NCBI GenBank assembly: GCA_017792445.1
Contig: CP051232.1
Location: forward strand, 3,136,001 to 3,200,000
From: Maritimibacter sp.
Lineage (GTDB): Bacteria; Pseudomonadota; Alphaproteobacteria; Rhodobacterales; Rhodobacteraceae
Direction of reading: 5' to 3'
DNA length: 64,000 nt
How positions within the stretch are numbered: position 1 is the first letter of the stretch; every line of letters starts with the position of its first letter. The notes below the pieces were generated by a model that was given only the letters and a program-made list of their open reading frames with translations, ran no database searches and had not been told where the DNA came from. Both the position numbers and the translations under genes were made by a program. This document shows positions 26,642 through 36,120 of the stretch, piece after piece.

Positions 26642-27631
26642 ATGAACGCTCTGCTTGGCAGAATTTCCATGACCGCCGCGACGGTCGTATTCGGGTTCGG
26701 TGTCGGCGCCGCTTCGGCGCAGGAGACCATCACGATGCGGATCGCGCACAACATGCCCGAGGCGCACACCTACGCGCTGTGGCTCGACAAGTTCGAAGAG
26801 GTGCTCGAGGCCGAATTCCCCGGCCGCTTCGACATCAAGGTGTTCCCTGCCGCGCAGCTTGGCACCGAGACCGAGTACCTTGAAGCGATGCAACTGGGCA
26901 CGCTTGACGGCGCGATCATTGGTCGTCACGGCCAGATCGACCCGCGCCTCGACGTGCTGAACCTGCCGATGATCTACCGCGACGATGCGCACGTGGATGC
27001 CGTGCTGCACTCGGACAGCGAGGTCGAGCAGACGCTGAACGACATCCTGTACGAACGCGGTTTCAAGCTGCTGGCGTGGGGCGAACTGGGCTTCCGCTAC
27101 ATCACCACGAACGGCACCGAGATCCGGTCCGCCGAGGACCTTCAGGGCCTCGACATCCGGGTGCCGAACGTCCAGCCGTGGCTGACCGCGTTCAAGGCAT
27201 GGGGCGCCAACCCGACGCCGCTGCCGTTCGAGGAAGTCTACTCGGCCCTGCAGCAGGGCGTCGTCAGCGCGCAAGAGAACCCGCCCGAGAACATCTGGAC
27301 CTCGAAGTTCCACGAAGTGCAGTCGACCATGAGCCTGACCGGCCACGCCAACATCCCGACCGAGTTCGTGCTGTCGCGCGCGTTCTGGGAAAGCCTGCCG
27401 GACGAGGTCAAGGACACCGTGGTCGAGGCCGCCAAGGCCGGCAGCCTGATCCAGGTGGAAGCCGCGCGTCAGGCGAACGCCGATCTGGTGGCGCAGCTTG
27501 AAGAGTCGGGCCTGACCATCATCCGCGACATCGACAAGGAATCCTTCCGCGCCGGTGCCGAGGAATCCTATGCGGCGTCCGAAGACACCATCGGCCGCGA
27601 CCTGATCGACGCCGTTCTGCAGGCAGAATGA
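26642..27631 (+). CDS. TRAP transporter substrate-binding protein (DctP family)
   Basis: A 329-residue periplasmic solute receptor with a signal peptide ending GAASA-QE. It has the DctP pattern TITMRIAHNMPEAHTYAL and a mid-protein ligand motif LQGLDIRVPNVQPWL carrying the Arg expected to clamp a carboxylate. GGGAGGA precedes the ATG. It is clearly different in sequence from the four receptors at 35-44.8 kb. It is followed immediately by its small and large membrane subunits, so this is a complete TRAP system under operator B. Confidence 0.9.
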   Translation: MNALLGRISMTAATVVFGFGVGAASAQETITMRIAHNMPEAHTYALWLDKFEEVLEAEFPGRFDIKVFPAAQLGTETEYLEAMQLGTLDGAIIGRHGQIDPRLDVLNLPMIYRDDAHVDAVLHSDSEVEQTLNDILYERGFKLLAWGELGFRYITTNGTEIRSAEDLQGLDIRVPNVQPWLTAFKAWGANPTPLPFEEVYSALQQGVVSAQENPPENIWTSKFHEVQSTMSLTGHANIPTEFVLSRAFWESLPDEVKDTVVEAAKAGSLIQVEAARQANADLVAQLEESGLTIIRDIDKESFRAGAEESYAASEDTIGRDLIDAVLQAE

Positions 27632-27632
27632 C

Positions 27633-28103
27633 GTGGCAGTGATAAACCAAGTCCTGCGCTGGTTTATCGGCATCCTCATCGTCGCGCTGGTCATCAGCGT
27701 GGCGATGGGCGTGTTCTGGCGGTACGGCCTGCGCAACTCGCTTTATTGGGCGAACGAGGTCCCCAACGTGATCCTGATCTGGATCGTGTTCATGGGCTCG
27801 GTCGTCGCCTTCTACGAAAGACGCCACATCGCGTTCTCGGCGCTGGTCGATGCCTTGCCCGCCACGGTGCAGAGGGTCCTGTCGATCCTCGCCGAACTGG
27901 TGGTGCTGGGGTTCCTCGTGGCCCTCGTCTTCTACGGCTACACCATCGTGTCCGGCGCGATGAACAGCCTGTCCGACGCGCTGAAGATCCCGCGCGGCTA
28001 CTTTTATCTCTGCATGCCGATCTCCGCCGCTTTGATGGCGCTGTGCAGCATCGAGAACCTTGTCCGTCTGCTTCGTGGCACGGGCGCTGGAGCTTCCACA
28101 TGA
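27633..28103 (+). CDS. TRAP transporter small permease (DctQ)
   Basis: A 156-residue four-helix membrane subunit. DctQ marks are GVFWRYGLRNSLYWANEVPN and the conserved IVFMGSVVAFYERRHIAFS. GTG start 1 bp after the receptor stop; the end overlaps dctM by 4 bp (ATGA). Confidence 0.9.
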   Translation: MAVINQVLRWFIGILIVALVISVAMGVFWRYGLRNSLYWANEVPNVILIWIVFMGSVVAFYERRHIAFSALVDALPATVQRVLSILAELVVLGFLVALVFYGYTIVSGAMNSLSDALKIPRGYFYLCMPISAALMALCSIENLVRLLRGTGAGAST

Positions 28104-29377
28104 TCCTGACGGTCTTCGTCGTTTTCTTCGTTCTCCTGATCATCGGCGTGCCCGTCGCCATCGCCATCGGCTCTGCGGCGATGGGGGCCTTCTGGCTGGA
28201 CGGGACTTTCCCGATGGCGCAGGTCCCGCACAAGATGGTCAACGGGGTCTACTCGTTCCCGCTGGTCGCCGTGCCGCTGTTCATCCTTGCCGGCGCGCTG
28301 GCGGGCGAGACCTCGATCGCCGGGCGACTGGTCCGGTTGGCCACCGCGCTGGTCGGCCACATCCGGGGCGGGCTGGGGCACGTCAACGTCGCCTCGTCGA
28401 TGTTCTTCGGCGGCGTGTCTGGCTCGGCCGTGGCGGATACCGCCGCCGTCGGCAGCCTGATGATCCCCGCGATGGAGAAACAGGGCTACAGCCGCGAGGA
28501 CGCGGGCGCGATCACGATCACATCGTCTACCATCGGCGTGCTGATCCCGCCGTCGATCCCGATGGTTCTGTACGGCGTGACCGTCGGCAGTTCGGTCGGT
28601 GCGCTGTTCCTGGCCGGGCTGGTGCCGGGTATCCTTGTCGGGCTGTTCCTGATGGTCGCCGTCTACGTGATGGCCAAGCGCAAGGGCTGGCCGCAGGCCG
28701 AAAGCCGCGCGCCCGTGACCGAGCTTTGGGACGCTTTCAAGGATGCGATCCTGCCGCTGTTGCTGCCGGTCTTCCTGCTGGGCGCCATCGTCACCGGCCT
28801 GACCACCGCCACAGAGGCGGGCGTCATCGGCGTCGTCTACGCGCTGTTCCTTGCGGGCGTCGTCTACCGCGAGTTCACCTTCCGCCAGCTTGGCACCATC
28901 GTGGTCGAGGCGGCGGTCAACACCGCGATCCCGCTGTTCGTGGTCTCGACCACCTCGGTCGTGGCGTGGGTCGTCGCGATCGAGCAGTTTCCGGCCTCGC
29001 TGGTCGACTTTTTCAACGGCCTCGATGTCGCGCCGTGGATGATCCTGATCCTGATCAACCTGTTTCTCGTGGTCATCGGAATGTTCGTCGATCTCGTTCC
29101 AGCGCTGATCCTGTTCGCTCCGATCCTGCTGCCGGTCGCGGTGGCGCAGGGGGTCGACCCGATCCAGTTCGGCGCGATCATGGTGGTGAACCTTGGTGTC
29201 GGGCTGGTGACGCCGCCGGTGGGCAATTGCCTGTACGTGGGCGCGGCGGTGGCCAAGGTGCCGGTCGGGCGGCTGGTCCGGGCGTCACTGCCGTTCCTGC
29301 TGCTGAATTTCCTGACCCTTTTGCTGGTGACCTTCGTACCGCAGATCAGCCTGTTCCTGCCGTCGCTGTTCTACTGA
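28100..29377 (+). CDS. TRAP transporter large permease (DctM)
   Basis: A 425-residue membrane subunit with about 12 helices that carries substrate and sodium. Conserved segments include GGLGHVNVASSMFFGGVSGS, SSTIGVLIPPSIPMVLYG and GLVTPPVGNCLYVG. It completes the 26.6-29.4 kb TRAP operon, and the dehydrogenase gene begins 11 bp later, probably in the same transcript. Confidence 0.93.
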   Translation: MILTVFVVFFVLLIIGVPVAIAIGSAAMGAFWLDGTFPMAQVPHKMVNGVYSFPLVAVPLFILAGALAGETSIAGRLVRLATALVGHIRGGLGHVNVASSMFFGGVSGSAVADTAAVGSLMIPAMEKQGYSREDAGAITITSSTIGVLIPPSIPMVLYGVTVGSSVGALFLAGLVPGILVGLFLMVAVYVMAKRKGWPQAESRAPVTELWDAFKDAILPLLLPVFLLGAIVTGLTTATEAGVIGVVYALFLAGVVYREFTFRQLGTIVVEAAVNTAIPLFVVSTTSVVAWVVAIEQFPASLVDFFNGLDVAPWMILILINLFLVVIGMFVDLVPALILFAPILLPVAVAQGVDPIQFGAIMVVNLGVGLVTPPVGNCLYVGAAVAKVPVGRLVRASLPFLLLNFLTLLLVTFVPQISLFLPSLFY

Positions 29378-29388
29378 GCGCCGCGACC

Positions 29389-30381
29389 ATGAAAGCCATC
29401 GTCTACAAGGGCACGTCCCGGATGGAGTGGAGCGACGTCCCCGCGCCGATACCCGGCGCGGGCGAGGTCCTTTTGAGGGTCGCCGCCTGCGGCATCTGCG
29501 GCTCGGACATGCACGGCTATCACGGCCACGACCCGCGCCGCGTGCCGCCCATGATCATGGGCCACGAGGCGGCGGGCGTGGTGCAGGGCGGCGCGCTGGA
29601 CGGGCGCCGCGTGGCGCTGAACCCGTTCCTGAACTGCGGCCGCTGCACCGAATGCCTGTCGGGGGCGCCGCAACTGTGCAACGCGCAGAAGAACATCGGC
29701 CTGCCACCGCACGCGGGGTCTTTCGCAGAGTACGTCGTCGTGCCCGAGCGCAACGTCGAGCCGATCCCCGACGACATGCCCTTCGACGTCGCCGCCCTGT
29801 CCGAACCGCTGGCGGTCTCGGTGCATGCGGTGGCGCTGGGGGTGCGGGCTTTGGCCCGTCCGCTGTCGACCGCGCGGCTGGTCGTCATGGGCGGCGGCGC
29901 GATCGGCCTGACCACCGCGCTGGTGCTGATCACTGAGGGCGCGGGCGAAGTGGTGGTGGTGGAAACCAACACCGCCCGCCGCGCCACGGCCGAAGCCGCG
30001 TCGGACCGCATCCGCGCCGTGGCACCCGAAGATGCGCCCGAGGCGGGAAGCTGCGACATGATCTTCGACGCCGTGGGGGCAGGGGCCACGCGCGCGCTGG
30101 CCTTCGCTTTGGCGCGCAGGGGCGGCGTTATCGTCCATAGCGGGCTGTTGCCGGGAAGCGAGGGCGTGGATGTCCGCGCGCTTACCTTGCGCGAACTGTC
30201 CTTCCTCGGCGCATACTGCTATTCCGTGGCGGACTTCCGGCAGGCCGTGGCCTTGCTGGCGGCCGGCGCGCTGGGTCCGCTTACTTGGGTGGAACGGCGT
30301 GCGATGGCCGACGGCAGCCGCGCTTTTGCCGATATCGACGGTGGCACCGTCGCTGCCGCCAAGATCGTTCTGACCGCCTGA
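29389..30381 (+). CDS. Zinc-dependent alcohol dehydrogenase (threonine/sorbitol dehydrogenase-like MDR)
   Basis: A 330-residue medium-chain dehydrogenase that oxidises a secondary alcohol with NAD(P). Catalytic zinc ligands are Cys37 (GICGSD) and His59-Glu60 (MGHEAAG). Four structural-zinc cysteines appear in NCGRCTECLSGAPQLC. The Rossmann motif is VVMGGGAIGLTTAL. It follows the TRAP genes and precedes an aldo/keto reductase, suggesting both act on the imported compound. Confidence 0.88.
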   Translation: MKAIVYKGTSRMEWSDVPAPIPGAGEVLLRVAACGICGSDMHGYHGHDPRRVPPMIMGHEAAGVVQGGALDGRRVALNPFLNCGRCTECLSGAPQLCNAQKNIGLPPHAGSFAEYVVVPERNVEPIPDDMPFDVAALSEPLAVSVHAVALGVRALARPLSTARLVVMGGGAIGLTTALVLITEGAGEVVVVETNTARRATAEAASDRIRAVAPEDAPEAGSCDMIFDAVGAGATRALAFALARRGGVIVHSGLLPGSEGVDVRALTLRELSFLGAYCYSVADFRQAVALLAAGALGPLTWVERRAMADGSRAFADIDGGTVAAAKIVLTA

Positions 30382-30393
30382 AGGAGTGACCCC

Positions 30394-31218
30394 ATGATCT
30401 ACAAGACCGCGAAGGGCATCACCATGCCCGCGCTTGGCCTCGGCACGTTCGAGTTGACCGGCCCCGAGGGCATCGCCGCGATCCGCAGCGCCATCGAGCA
30501 CGGCTATCGCCACATCGACACCGCCGTCCGCTATGGCAACGAGGCCGAAGTGGGGCAGGCGATCCGCGAGGCGGGCGTTCCGCGCGAAGACCTGTTCGTG
30601 ACCACCAAGGTCTGGTTCGACAGCCTTGCCCCGGATCAGGTCCGGCAAAGCATGGCCGACAGCCTTGACCGGTTGCAGATGGACTATGTGGACCTGTTCC
30701 TTGTCCACTGGCCGGGCCGCGAGGTTCCGATGTGCGACACGCTTGCCGCCTTCACCGAGGCGCGCGACACGGGCCGGACCCGCAGCATCGGCGTCAGCAA
30801 CTTCACCGTTCCGCTGCTGGCCGAGGCGATCGACACCTGCGGCGCGGAACTGGTGAACAACCAGATCGAGTATCACCCTTTGCTGGCCCAGAAGAAGCTG
30901 CTGGCCTCGGCGCGCGCGCGCGACATGATCGTCACCGCCTACCAGCCCATCGCACGCGGCGCGGTGTTCAAGGAACCCGAGATCGTGAAGATCGGCGAGA
31001 CGCATGGCAAGTCGGCGGCGCAGGTGGCGCTGCGCTGGCTGGTGCAGCAGGACAACGTCGCCGCCATCCCGCGCTCGTCGCGGATCGAGAACATCAAGGC
31101 GAACTTCGACATCTTCGATTTCGAGTTGAGCGAGGCCGAGATGGCGACGATCTCCGGCCTCGACCGGCAAGAGCGCAAAAGCGATTTCGAATGGGCGCCA
31201 GAGTGGGACGCGGCCTGA
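30394..31218 (+). CDS. Aldo/keto reductase
   Basis: A 274-residue NADPH-dependent TIM-barrel reductase. The catalytic tetrad is visible: Asp in HIDTAVRYGNE, Tyr in the same segment, Lys in VTTKVWFDS and His in FLVHWPG. The NADPH loop appears as IPRSSRIENIKANF. AAGGAGTGA precedes the ATG. Last gene of the rightward 26.6-31.2 kb operon. Confidence 0.9.
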   Translation: MIYKTAKGITMPALGLGTFELTGPEGIAAIRSAIEHGYRHIDTAVRYGNEAEVGQAIREAGVPREDLFVTTKVWFDSLAPDQVRQSMADSLDRLQMDYVDLFLVHWPGREVPMCDTLAAFTEARDTGRTRSIGVSNFTVPLLAEAIDTCGAELVNNQIEYHPLLAQKKLLASARARDMIVTAYQPIARGAVFKEPEIVKIGETHGKSAAQVALRWLVQQDNVAAIPRSSRIENIKANFDIFDFELSEAEMATISGLDRQERKSDFEWAPEWDAA

Positions 31219-31246
31219 TCCGGCCGCGTCTGCGCGTGGTGCGGCG

Positions 31247-31975
31247 TCAGTAGGTGCCGCGCCCGCCCGAGGCGTCATAGGCGACGCCGGTGGTGAACGA
31301 GTTCTCGGGGCTAGCGACGAAAGCGACCAGCGCCGCCAATTCGTCGACCTGAAGCAGCCGGCCCATCGGGATCTTTGCCTTGCTGGCGGCGATGTGCTCG
31401 GGCGTCATCTGTTGCAGCAGTTCCGTCTCGACCATCACCGGGGCCACGGCATTCACAAGGATGCCGGTCCGGATCAGCTCTTTCGCCAGCGACTTGGTCA
31501 GCCCGATCACGCCCGCCTTGGCCGCCGCATAGGCGGCGATGCCCGGCACGCCTTCCTTGCCCGCGATGGAGGCGACATTGACGATGCGCCCGTAGCCCTG
31601 CGCCTTCATCTGCGGGATGGCGGCGCGGCAGCACAGGAACACGGCGGTCAGGTCGATGTCGATCACCCGCTTCCAGTCGGCGAGGTCATAGTGCTGGACA
31701 TCCGCCACCGGGCCGCTGATGCCCGCGTTGTTCACGAAGACATCCAGCCGCCCGAAGCGGTCCAGCACGTCCTTCATCGCCGCCTCGATCGAAGCGGGGT
31801 CGGCCACGTCGACCTTCATGCTGGCGACCGGGGCGTCGGGACCGTCGGTCGACGCCTCGGCCAGATCCCAGACGACGACCTTCGCGCCTTCCTTCGCAAG
31901 CCGCTGGCAGATGCCGCGACCGATGCCGCGCGCGCCGCCGGTGACGATGGCGACCTGATCCTCGAACCTGTTCAT
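31247..31975 (-). CDS. Short-chain dehydrogenase/reductase
   Basis: A 242-residue classical SDR. It has TGGARGIGRG for cofactor, NNAGISGP and the catalytic Ser-Tyr-Lys set in NVASIAGKEG and AAYAAAKAGV. An Asp in VVVWDLAEAS after beta-2 suggests NAD rather than NADP. Its start overlaps the end of the upstream epimerase by 4 bp, so both belong to the leftward transcript from operator C. Substrate unknown. Confidence 0.88.
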   Translation of the reverse strand: MNRFEDQVAIVTGGARGIGRGICQRLAKEGAKVVVWDLAEASTDGPDAPVASMKVDVADPASIEAAMKDVLDRFGRLDVFVNNAGISGPVADVQHYDLADWKRVIDIDLTAVFLCCRAAIPQMKAQGYGRIVNVASIAGKEGVPGIAAYAAAKAGVIGLTKSLAKELIRTGILVNAVAPVMVETELLQQMTPEHIAASKAKIPMGRLLQVDELAALVAFVASPENSFTTGVAYDASGGRGTY

Positions 31976-32868
31976 GTCCGCTCCTTGTAGAATGCGATGG
32001 TGTCGGCCAGCCCGTCTTCCAGCGGCCGTGGCGTCCAGCCGGGGAAAAGCTGCGCCAGTTGCGGTTCCGACTTGGGCCCGTCGATGGGCATGGGCGGGCC
32101 GTCCACGGTAATCCGCGCGCCCGGTGCGATCCGGTTGATCGTCTCCGCGACCGTGTCGGTGGTGGTCTCGTTGCCCAACAGCGTGACGACGTTTGCGCCC
32201 TGCGGCGGTGCCTCGATGGTGGTCAGGAAGATGCGGGCGATGTCGTCGGCGTGGATCATGTCGATCCCGCCCGAGAAGGGGATGGTGTAGGCCTCGCCCC
32301 GCGCCGCCGCCGCGCAGGCAAGGCTTGGTCCCGCCGACAGACCGCCATCGCGGCCGGGGCCGTAGACGACATAGGGCCGGAACCCGGTCGAGGTGATGCC
32401 GTCCTCGGCGAAGAAGGCGCGCGCGCTGTGTTCAGCGCCCAGCTTGAACGCGCCGTACAGCGTGGTGGGGCAGGGCTCGGCGCCGCCGTCGGGACCGAAG
32501 ACGCCCATGCTGGACATATAGGCCACGTTCGGGATGCCGTGGGCGCGCGCGGCGAGGAAGACGTTCAGCGTGCCGATCAGGTTCACGTTCGCCCCAAGGA
32601 TCGGGTTCGCGCGGCAGGCGGGGGTCAGAATACCCGCAAGATGCACCAGCGCGTCGCAGCCCTTCGCCGCCGTCTCGACATCGCCGGTGGCGACGATGTC
32701 GCCCGTGTGCCAGTCGATGCCGTCCGCCAGATCCGCCCCGGCGATTTCAGCCAGCTTCGCGCGGTTCTCTTGCATGTCGAACACGACCGGGTCGTGCCCG
32801 GCCTCTGCCAGTCTTCGGATGATCCATGCGCCGATGAACCCGCCGCCTCCGGTTACCAGGACCCTCAT
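31972..32868 (-). CDS. NAD-dependent epimerase/dehydratase family protein
   Basis: A 298-residue extended SDR. GGGGFIGAWIIRRLAEAG binds NAD, and YGAFK is the YxxxK catalytic pair. Related proteins act on sugar acids and nucleotide sugars; the catabolic setting favours a sugar acid or cyclic polyol. It is first in a two-gene leftward operon whose promoter carries operator C. Confidence 0.85.
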   Translation of the reverse strand: MRVLVTGGGGFIGAWIIRRLAEAGHDPVVFDMQENRAKLAEIAGADLADGIDWHTGDIVATGDVETAAKGCDALVHLAGILTPACRANPILGANVNLIGTLNVFLAARAHGIPNVAYMSSMGVFGPDGGAEPCPTTLYGAFKLGAEHSARAFFAEDGITSTGFRPYVVYGPGRDGGLSAGPSLACAAAARGEAYTIPFSGGIDMIHADDIARIFLTTIEAPPQGANVVTLLGNETTTDTVAETINRIAPGARITVDGPPMPIDGPKSEPQLAQLFPGWTPRPLEDGLADTIAFYKERT

Positions 32869-32905
32869 GGTTCCTCCTTGCCCAACCTGTCGATGACGTA
32901 TCTAC

Positions 32906-32922
32906 TGAGGTACTGTATGTCA
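32906..32922 (-). promoter_or_regulatory. GntR-type operator site C
   Basis: On the minus strand TGACATACAGTACCTCA, identical over 17 bp to site B, again overlapping a TTGACA -35-like element that reads toward the epimerase-SDR operon. It also lies upstream of the divergent GntR gene, as expected for an autoregulated repressor. Confidence 0.78.
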
Positions 32923-33001
32923 ATTAACCGATGTGCTGGACGTACCTGATACTTCAGATACACTTCGCGCGATGATCGGACGGTGAAGGGCGGCTGGGCA
33001 C

Positions 33002-33712
33002 ATGGCGCTGAAAGCGAACAAGAATATCAACCCCATGAAGAAGAGCCCGATCAACCGGCCTCAGTCTCTGGCGGCGACGGTGGCAGAGCGGCTGAAGGAA
33101 GCGATCCTGCGCCGCGAGATTGCCTTGGGTGAGCCGCTCTCGGAAGAGAAAATCGCCGTGGCGATGGATGTCAGCCGAACGCCGGTGCGCGAGGCGCTGA
33201 CGCTTTTGCAGATGCAGGGGCTCATCAACATCCTGCCGCGCCGGGGCAGCATCGTGTTCAAGCCCGATGCCGAGGAACTGCACGCGCTGGTCGACTACCG
33301 CCTGCACCTTGAACTGATGGTGGGGCGGCTTGCGATGGAACGCGCGCCCGACGCGACCCATGCGGGGCTTCGGGTGGCCATCGCGATGATGGACGCCGCG
33401 CGGGTCGCCGACGACTCGCTGGCCTATGCCGAGGCGGACACCAAGTTTCACAACACCTTCTTCGAGAACGCGGGCAACCCGTTCTTCGTCGAGGCCTTCG
33501 ATATCGCATCGGGCCGTCTTGCCGCCCTGCGGGCGCATTTGTCGGCCCAACTCAGCCTGCACCGGCACACGACCTATGCCGAGCACGTGGCGATCGCCGA
33601 CGCCATCGCGGCGCGCGACGCCGCCGAATTGGAACGGCTGCTGAAGATCCACATCGGCGCGATGGAGCCGAACTATTCCAACGCCCTCGCGGCGCTGGAC
33701 GAGGGCGCCTGA
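33002..33712 (+). CDS. GntR family regulator (FadR/FCD subfamily), likely local repressor
   Basis: A 236-residue regulator. The N-terminal winged helix holds LAATVAERLKEAILRRE and MDVSRTPVREALTLLQ; the C-terminal FCD domain has EADTKFHNTFFENAGNPFF with metal-binding histidines. It is divergent from the epimerase gene with operator C between them, making it the best candidate to read the shared palindrome. The next GntR gene starts 11 bp downstream. Confidence 0.88.
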   Translation: MALKANKNINPMKKSPINRPQSLAATVAERLKEAILRREIALGEPLSEEKIAVAMDVSRTPVREALTLLQMQGLINILPRRGSIVFKPDAEELHALVDYRLHLELMVGRLAMERAPDATHAGLRVAIAMMDAARVADDSLAYAEADTKFHNTFFENAGNPFFVEAFDIASGRLAALRAHLSAQLSLHRHTTYAEHVAIADAIAARDAAELERLLKIHIGAMEPNYSNALAALDEGA

Positions 33713-33723
33713 CGGCACCACGG

Positions 33724-34410
33724 ATGGCAGCCAAGACCTTCACCGACGAACACCACGGCGAAACCACGGGCGAGCGCACGCTGCGCCGGATCCGCTTCGA
33801 CATCATGCAGGGCACGCTTGTTCCCGGCCAGAAGCTGCGGCTGGACCGGCTGCGCGAGACCTATGACACCAGCGTCACCACCCTGCGCGAGATCCTGAAC
33901 CGGCTGGTGGTCGAGGGGTTCGTGATCGCTGAGGGCCAGCGCGGGTTCGAGGTCAGCCCGGTGTCGATGGCGGACCTGCACGACATCTCGGAATTGCGCC
34001 TGCTGCTGGAACGGCACGCGCTGCGCCGGTCCATCGCGGCGGGCGATCTGGAGTGGGAGGCGCGGGTGGTGTCGGCCTATCACAAGCTGCACTCGGTCGA
34101 GACGCGGCTGATGGCGGGCGAGGAGGTGCCGGTGTCGGCGTGGGTCCAGTACGACTGGGACTTCCACCACGCGACAATCTCGGCCTGCGATTCACCGGCG
34201 CTGATGGCGAGCCACTCGAACGCCTTCGACCGGTACATGCGCTATCATCTGCTGGCGCTGTCGTTTCGTGGTCCGGACGTGGCGCGCCAGCACGAGACGC
34301 TGCGCGATCTTGTGATGGCGCGGGACGTGGCGGGGGCCGAGGCGCTGCTGACCGACCACATCACCGTCGGGCGCGAGCATGTCGCGCAATCCGGGCGGTT
34401 CGACGGGTAG
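33724..34410 (+). CDS. GntR family regulator (FCD subfamily), second in tandem
   Basis: A 228-residue FCD-type GntR regulator with the winged helix LRRIRFDIMQGTLVPGQKL and YDTSVTTLREILNRLVV, and an effector domain with QYDWDFHHATISACDSPAL. It is cotranscribed with the upstream GntR gene but clearly distinct in sequence. Two tandem GntR genes suggest that two inducers or two promoter sets are controlled. It is convergent with the dehydroquinase gene. Confidence 0.87.
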   Translation: MAAKTFTDEHHGETTGERTLRRIRFDIMQGTLVPGQKLRLDRLRETYDTSVTTLREILNRLVVEGFVIAEGQRGFEVSPVSMADLHDISELRLLLERHALRRSIAAGDLEWEARVVSAYHKLHSVETRLMAGEEVPVSAWVQYDWDFHHATISACDSPALMASHSNAFDRYMRYHLLALSFRGPDVARQHETLRDLVMARDVAGAEALLTDHITVGREHVAQSGRFDG

Positions 34411-34417
34411 GGCCGCA

Positions 34418-34867
<450 letters not shown>

Positions 34868-34916
34868 CTGGTTGTTTTCCTTTTTGGCCCCGAACGGGCG
34901 CGGCAGTCTTTGACGG

Positions 34917-34941
34917 CCGGGGCGCAAGCGCCGCGCCCCGG
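34917..34941 (-). other. Intercistronic hairpin after TRAP receptor gene
   Basis: Perfect 9-bp stem CCGGGGCGC / GCGCCCCGG without a following T run, between the receptor gene and aroQ. Such hairpins often protect the upstream message from 3' decay. Confidence 0.55.
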
Positions 34942-34973
34942 TGCAGGGTCATCGGACCCCGAAGGGAAGGGTG

Positions 34974-35957
34974 TCAGAGACCGTTGATCCGGTCCAGCAT
35001 CCCCTCGGGCCAGTCCGCCGACAGGTCCGAGTCGAGGTATTTCTGCTGGGCGAAGGTTCGGAAGGCGTCGAGGTCGGGCTCGTAGATCTTCAGGCCCTCA
35101 CCCTCGAAGAACGCCGCAAGCTCGCCTTCTCGGGCAAGGTGCTGGTCGGTGCTCCACGCGATTGCCTCGTCGGCGGCGGACTGGAACGCGGCGCGCTGGT
35201 CGTCGGTCATCTCGCTCCAGACCCGCTGCGAAATCACCAGCAGGTCATAGGCCACAAGATGCGAGGTCAGGACGATCTGGTCCGTCACCTCGTAGAACTT
35301 CATGTTCTCGACGTTCGGGAAGGGGTTGTCCTGCCCGTCGATCGCGCCGGACTGAAGACCGGTGTAGACCTCGGCATAGGCCATCGGCGTCGGGTTGGCG
35401 CCAAGCGCCTCGCCAAGGAACTGCCACGCGTCGCCGCCGGGCATGCGCAGCTTGATCCCGGCCATGTCCTCGGGCGTCATGATCTCCTTGTCGCCGCGCA
35501 GGTTGACCTGCCGGGTGCCGAAGTAGGTGGGCCCGAGGATGTGGATGCCCAGCTGTTCCTCGGCCATCGCGATCATCTCGGCGCCGGGTTCGCTGGCGAA
35601 GAAGGTTTTCAGGTGGTCGGCGTCGCGGAACAGGTAGGCGGCAGTCAAGATCGAGAACGCGGGGATCTGCTTGGCGATGTCCTGCGGGGCGATGTTGCCC
35701 ATGTCGAGGTTGCCGCGCTGGATCGCGACCAGTTCGGTGCCCTGCGCGAACAGCGTGCCGCCATAGTACAGTTGCAGATCGTACAGGTCGGCGACCGAGG
35801 TCTTCAGCTTCTCCATCATCTCGGCGCGGATGTCGTTCTGCGAGAAGACGGCCGAGAAGGTCAGCTCTGGCGCGTCCTGCGCCGCCGCGTTCAGCGGGGT
35901 CAGGGCAACGGATGCGGCGAAGGCGCCAAGCGCGAGCCGGCGGGTGAGATTGATCAT
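34974..35957 (-). CDS. TRAP transporter substrate-binding protein (DctP family), orphan copy 1
   Basis: A 327-residue periplasmic receptor with a signal peptide (LALGAFAASVALTPLNAAAQ). It has the block shared with the receptors at 38.9, 40.0 and 43.8 kb: GTRQVNLRGDKEIMTPEDMA, KLRMPGGDAWQFLGEALG and NMKFYEVTDQIVLTSH. The Arg of KLRMPGG probably binds the ligand carboxylate. No DctQ or DctM lies next to it on this strand, so it presumably docks on the membrane pair at 41-42.8 kb. aroQ follows on the same strand. Confidence 0.88.
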   Translation of the reverse strand: MINLTRRLALGAFAASVALTPLNAAAQDAPELTFSAVFSQNDIRAEMMEKLKTSVADLYDLQLYYGGTLFAQGTELVAIQRGNLDMGNIAPQDIAKQIPAFSILTAAYLFRDADHLKTFFASEPGAEMIAMAEEQLGIHILGPTYFGTRQVNLRGDKEIMTPEDMAGIKLRMPGGDAWQFLGEALGANPTPMAYAEVYTGLQSGAIDGQDNPFPNVENMKFYEVTDQIVLTSHLVAYDLLVISQRVWSEMTDDQRAAFQSAADEAIAWSTDQHLAREGELAAFFEGEGLKIYEPDLDAFRTFAQQKYLDSDLSADWPEGMLDRINGL

Positions 35958-35975
35958 TGGTACCTCCCATTTTGT

Positions 35976-35997
35976 CCTACGAAATACGAATCGTAGG
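35976..35997 (-). promoter_or_regulatory. Inverted repeat operator before orphan TRAP receptor
   Basis: CCTACGA-N8-TCGTAGG, 18 bp before the receptor start. The core also reads TACGAATCGTA, a shorter palindrome, giving three TACGA half-sites. Likely regulator site; the TetR-type protein encoded just upstream is one candidate reader. Confidence 0.6.
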
Positions 35998-36066
35998 GTA
36001 TAATTGATTCCTAGGGGAGGATCTTGCGTGACGCAAACCCGGAATCTTGACCCGTCAGACGGGCAT

Positions 36067-36098
36067 AAAAAAAGGCCGCCGAAAGCGACGGCGGCCCT
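36067..36098 (-). terminator. Rho-independent terminator of TetR-esterase gene
   Basis: On the minus strand, GGCCGCCG / CGGCGGCC stem (8 bp, loop TCGCTTT) followed by TTTTTTT. It lies about 25 bp past the stop codon. Confidence 0.88.
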
Positions 36099-36120
36099 TT
36101 CTATAAGCGTTTCCGGATGT

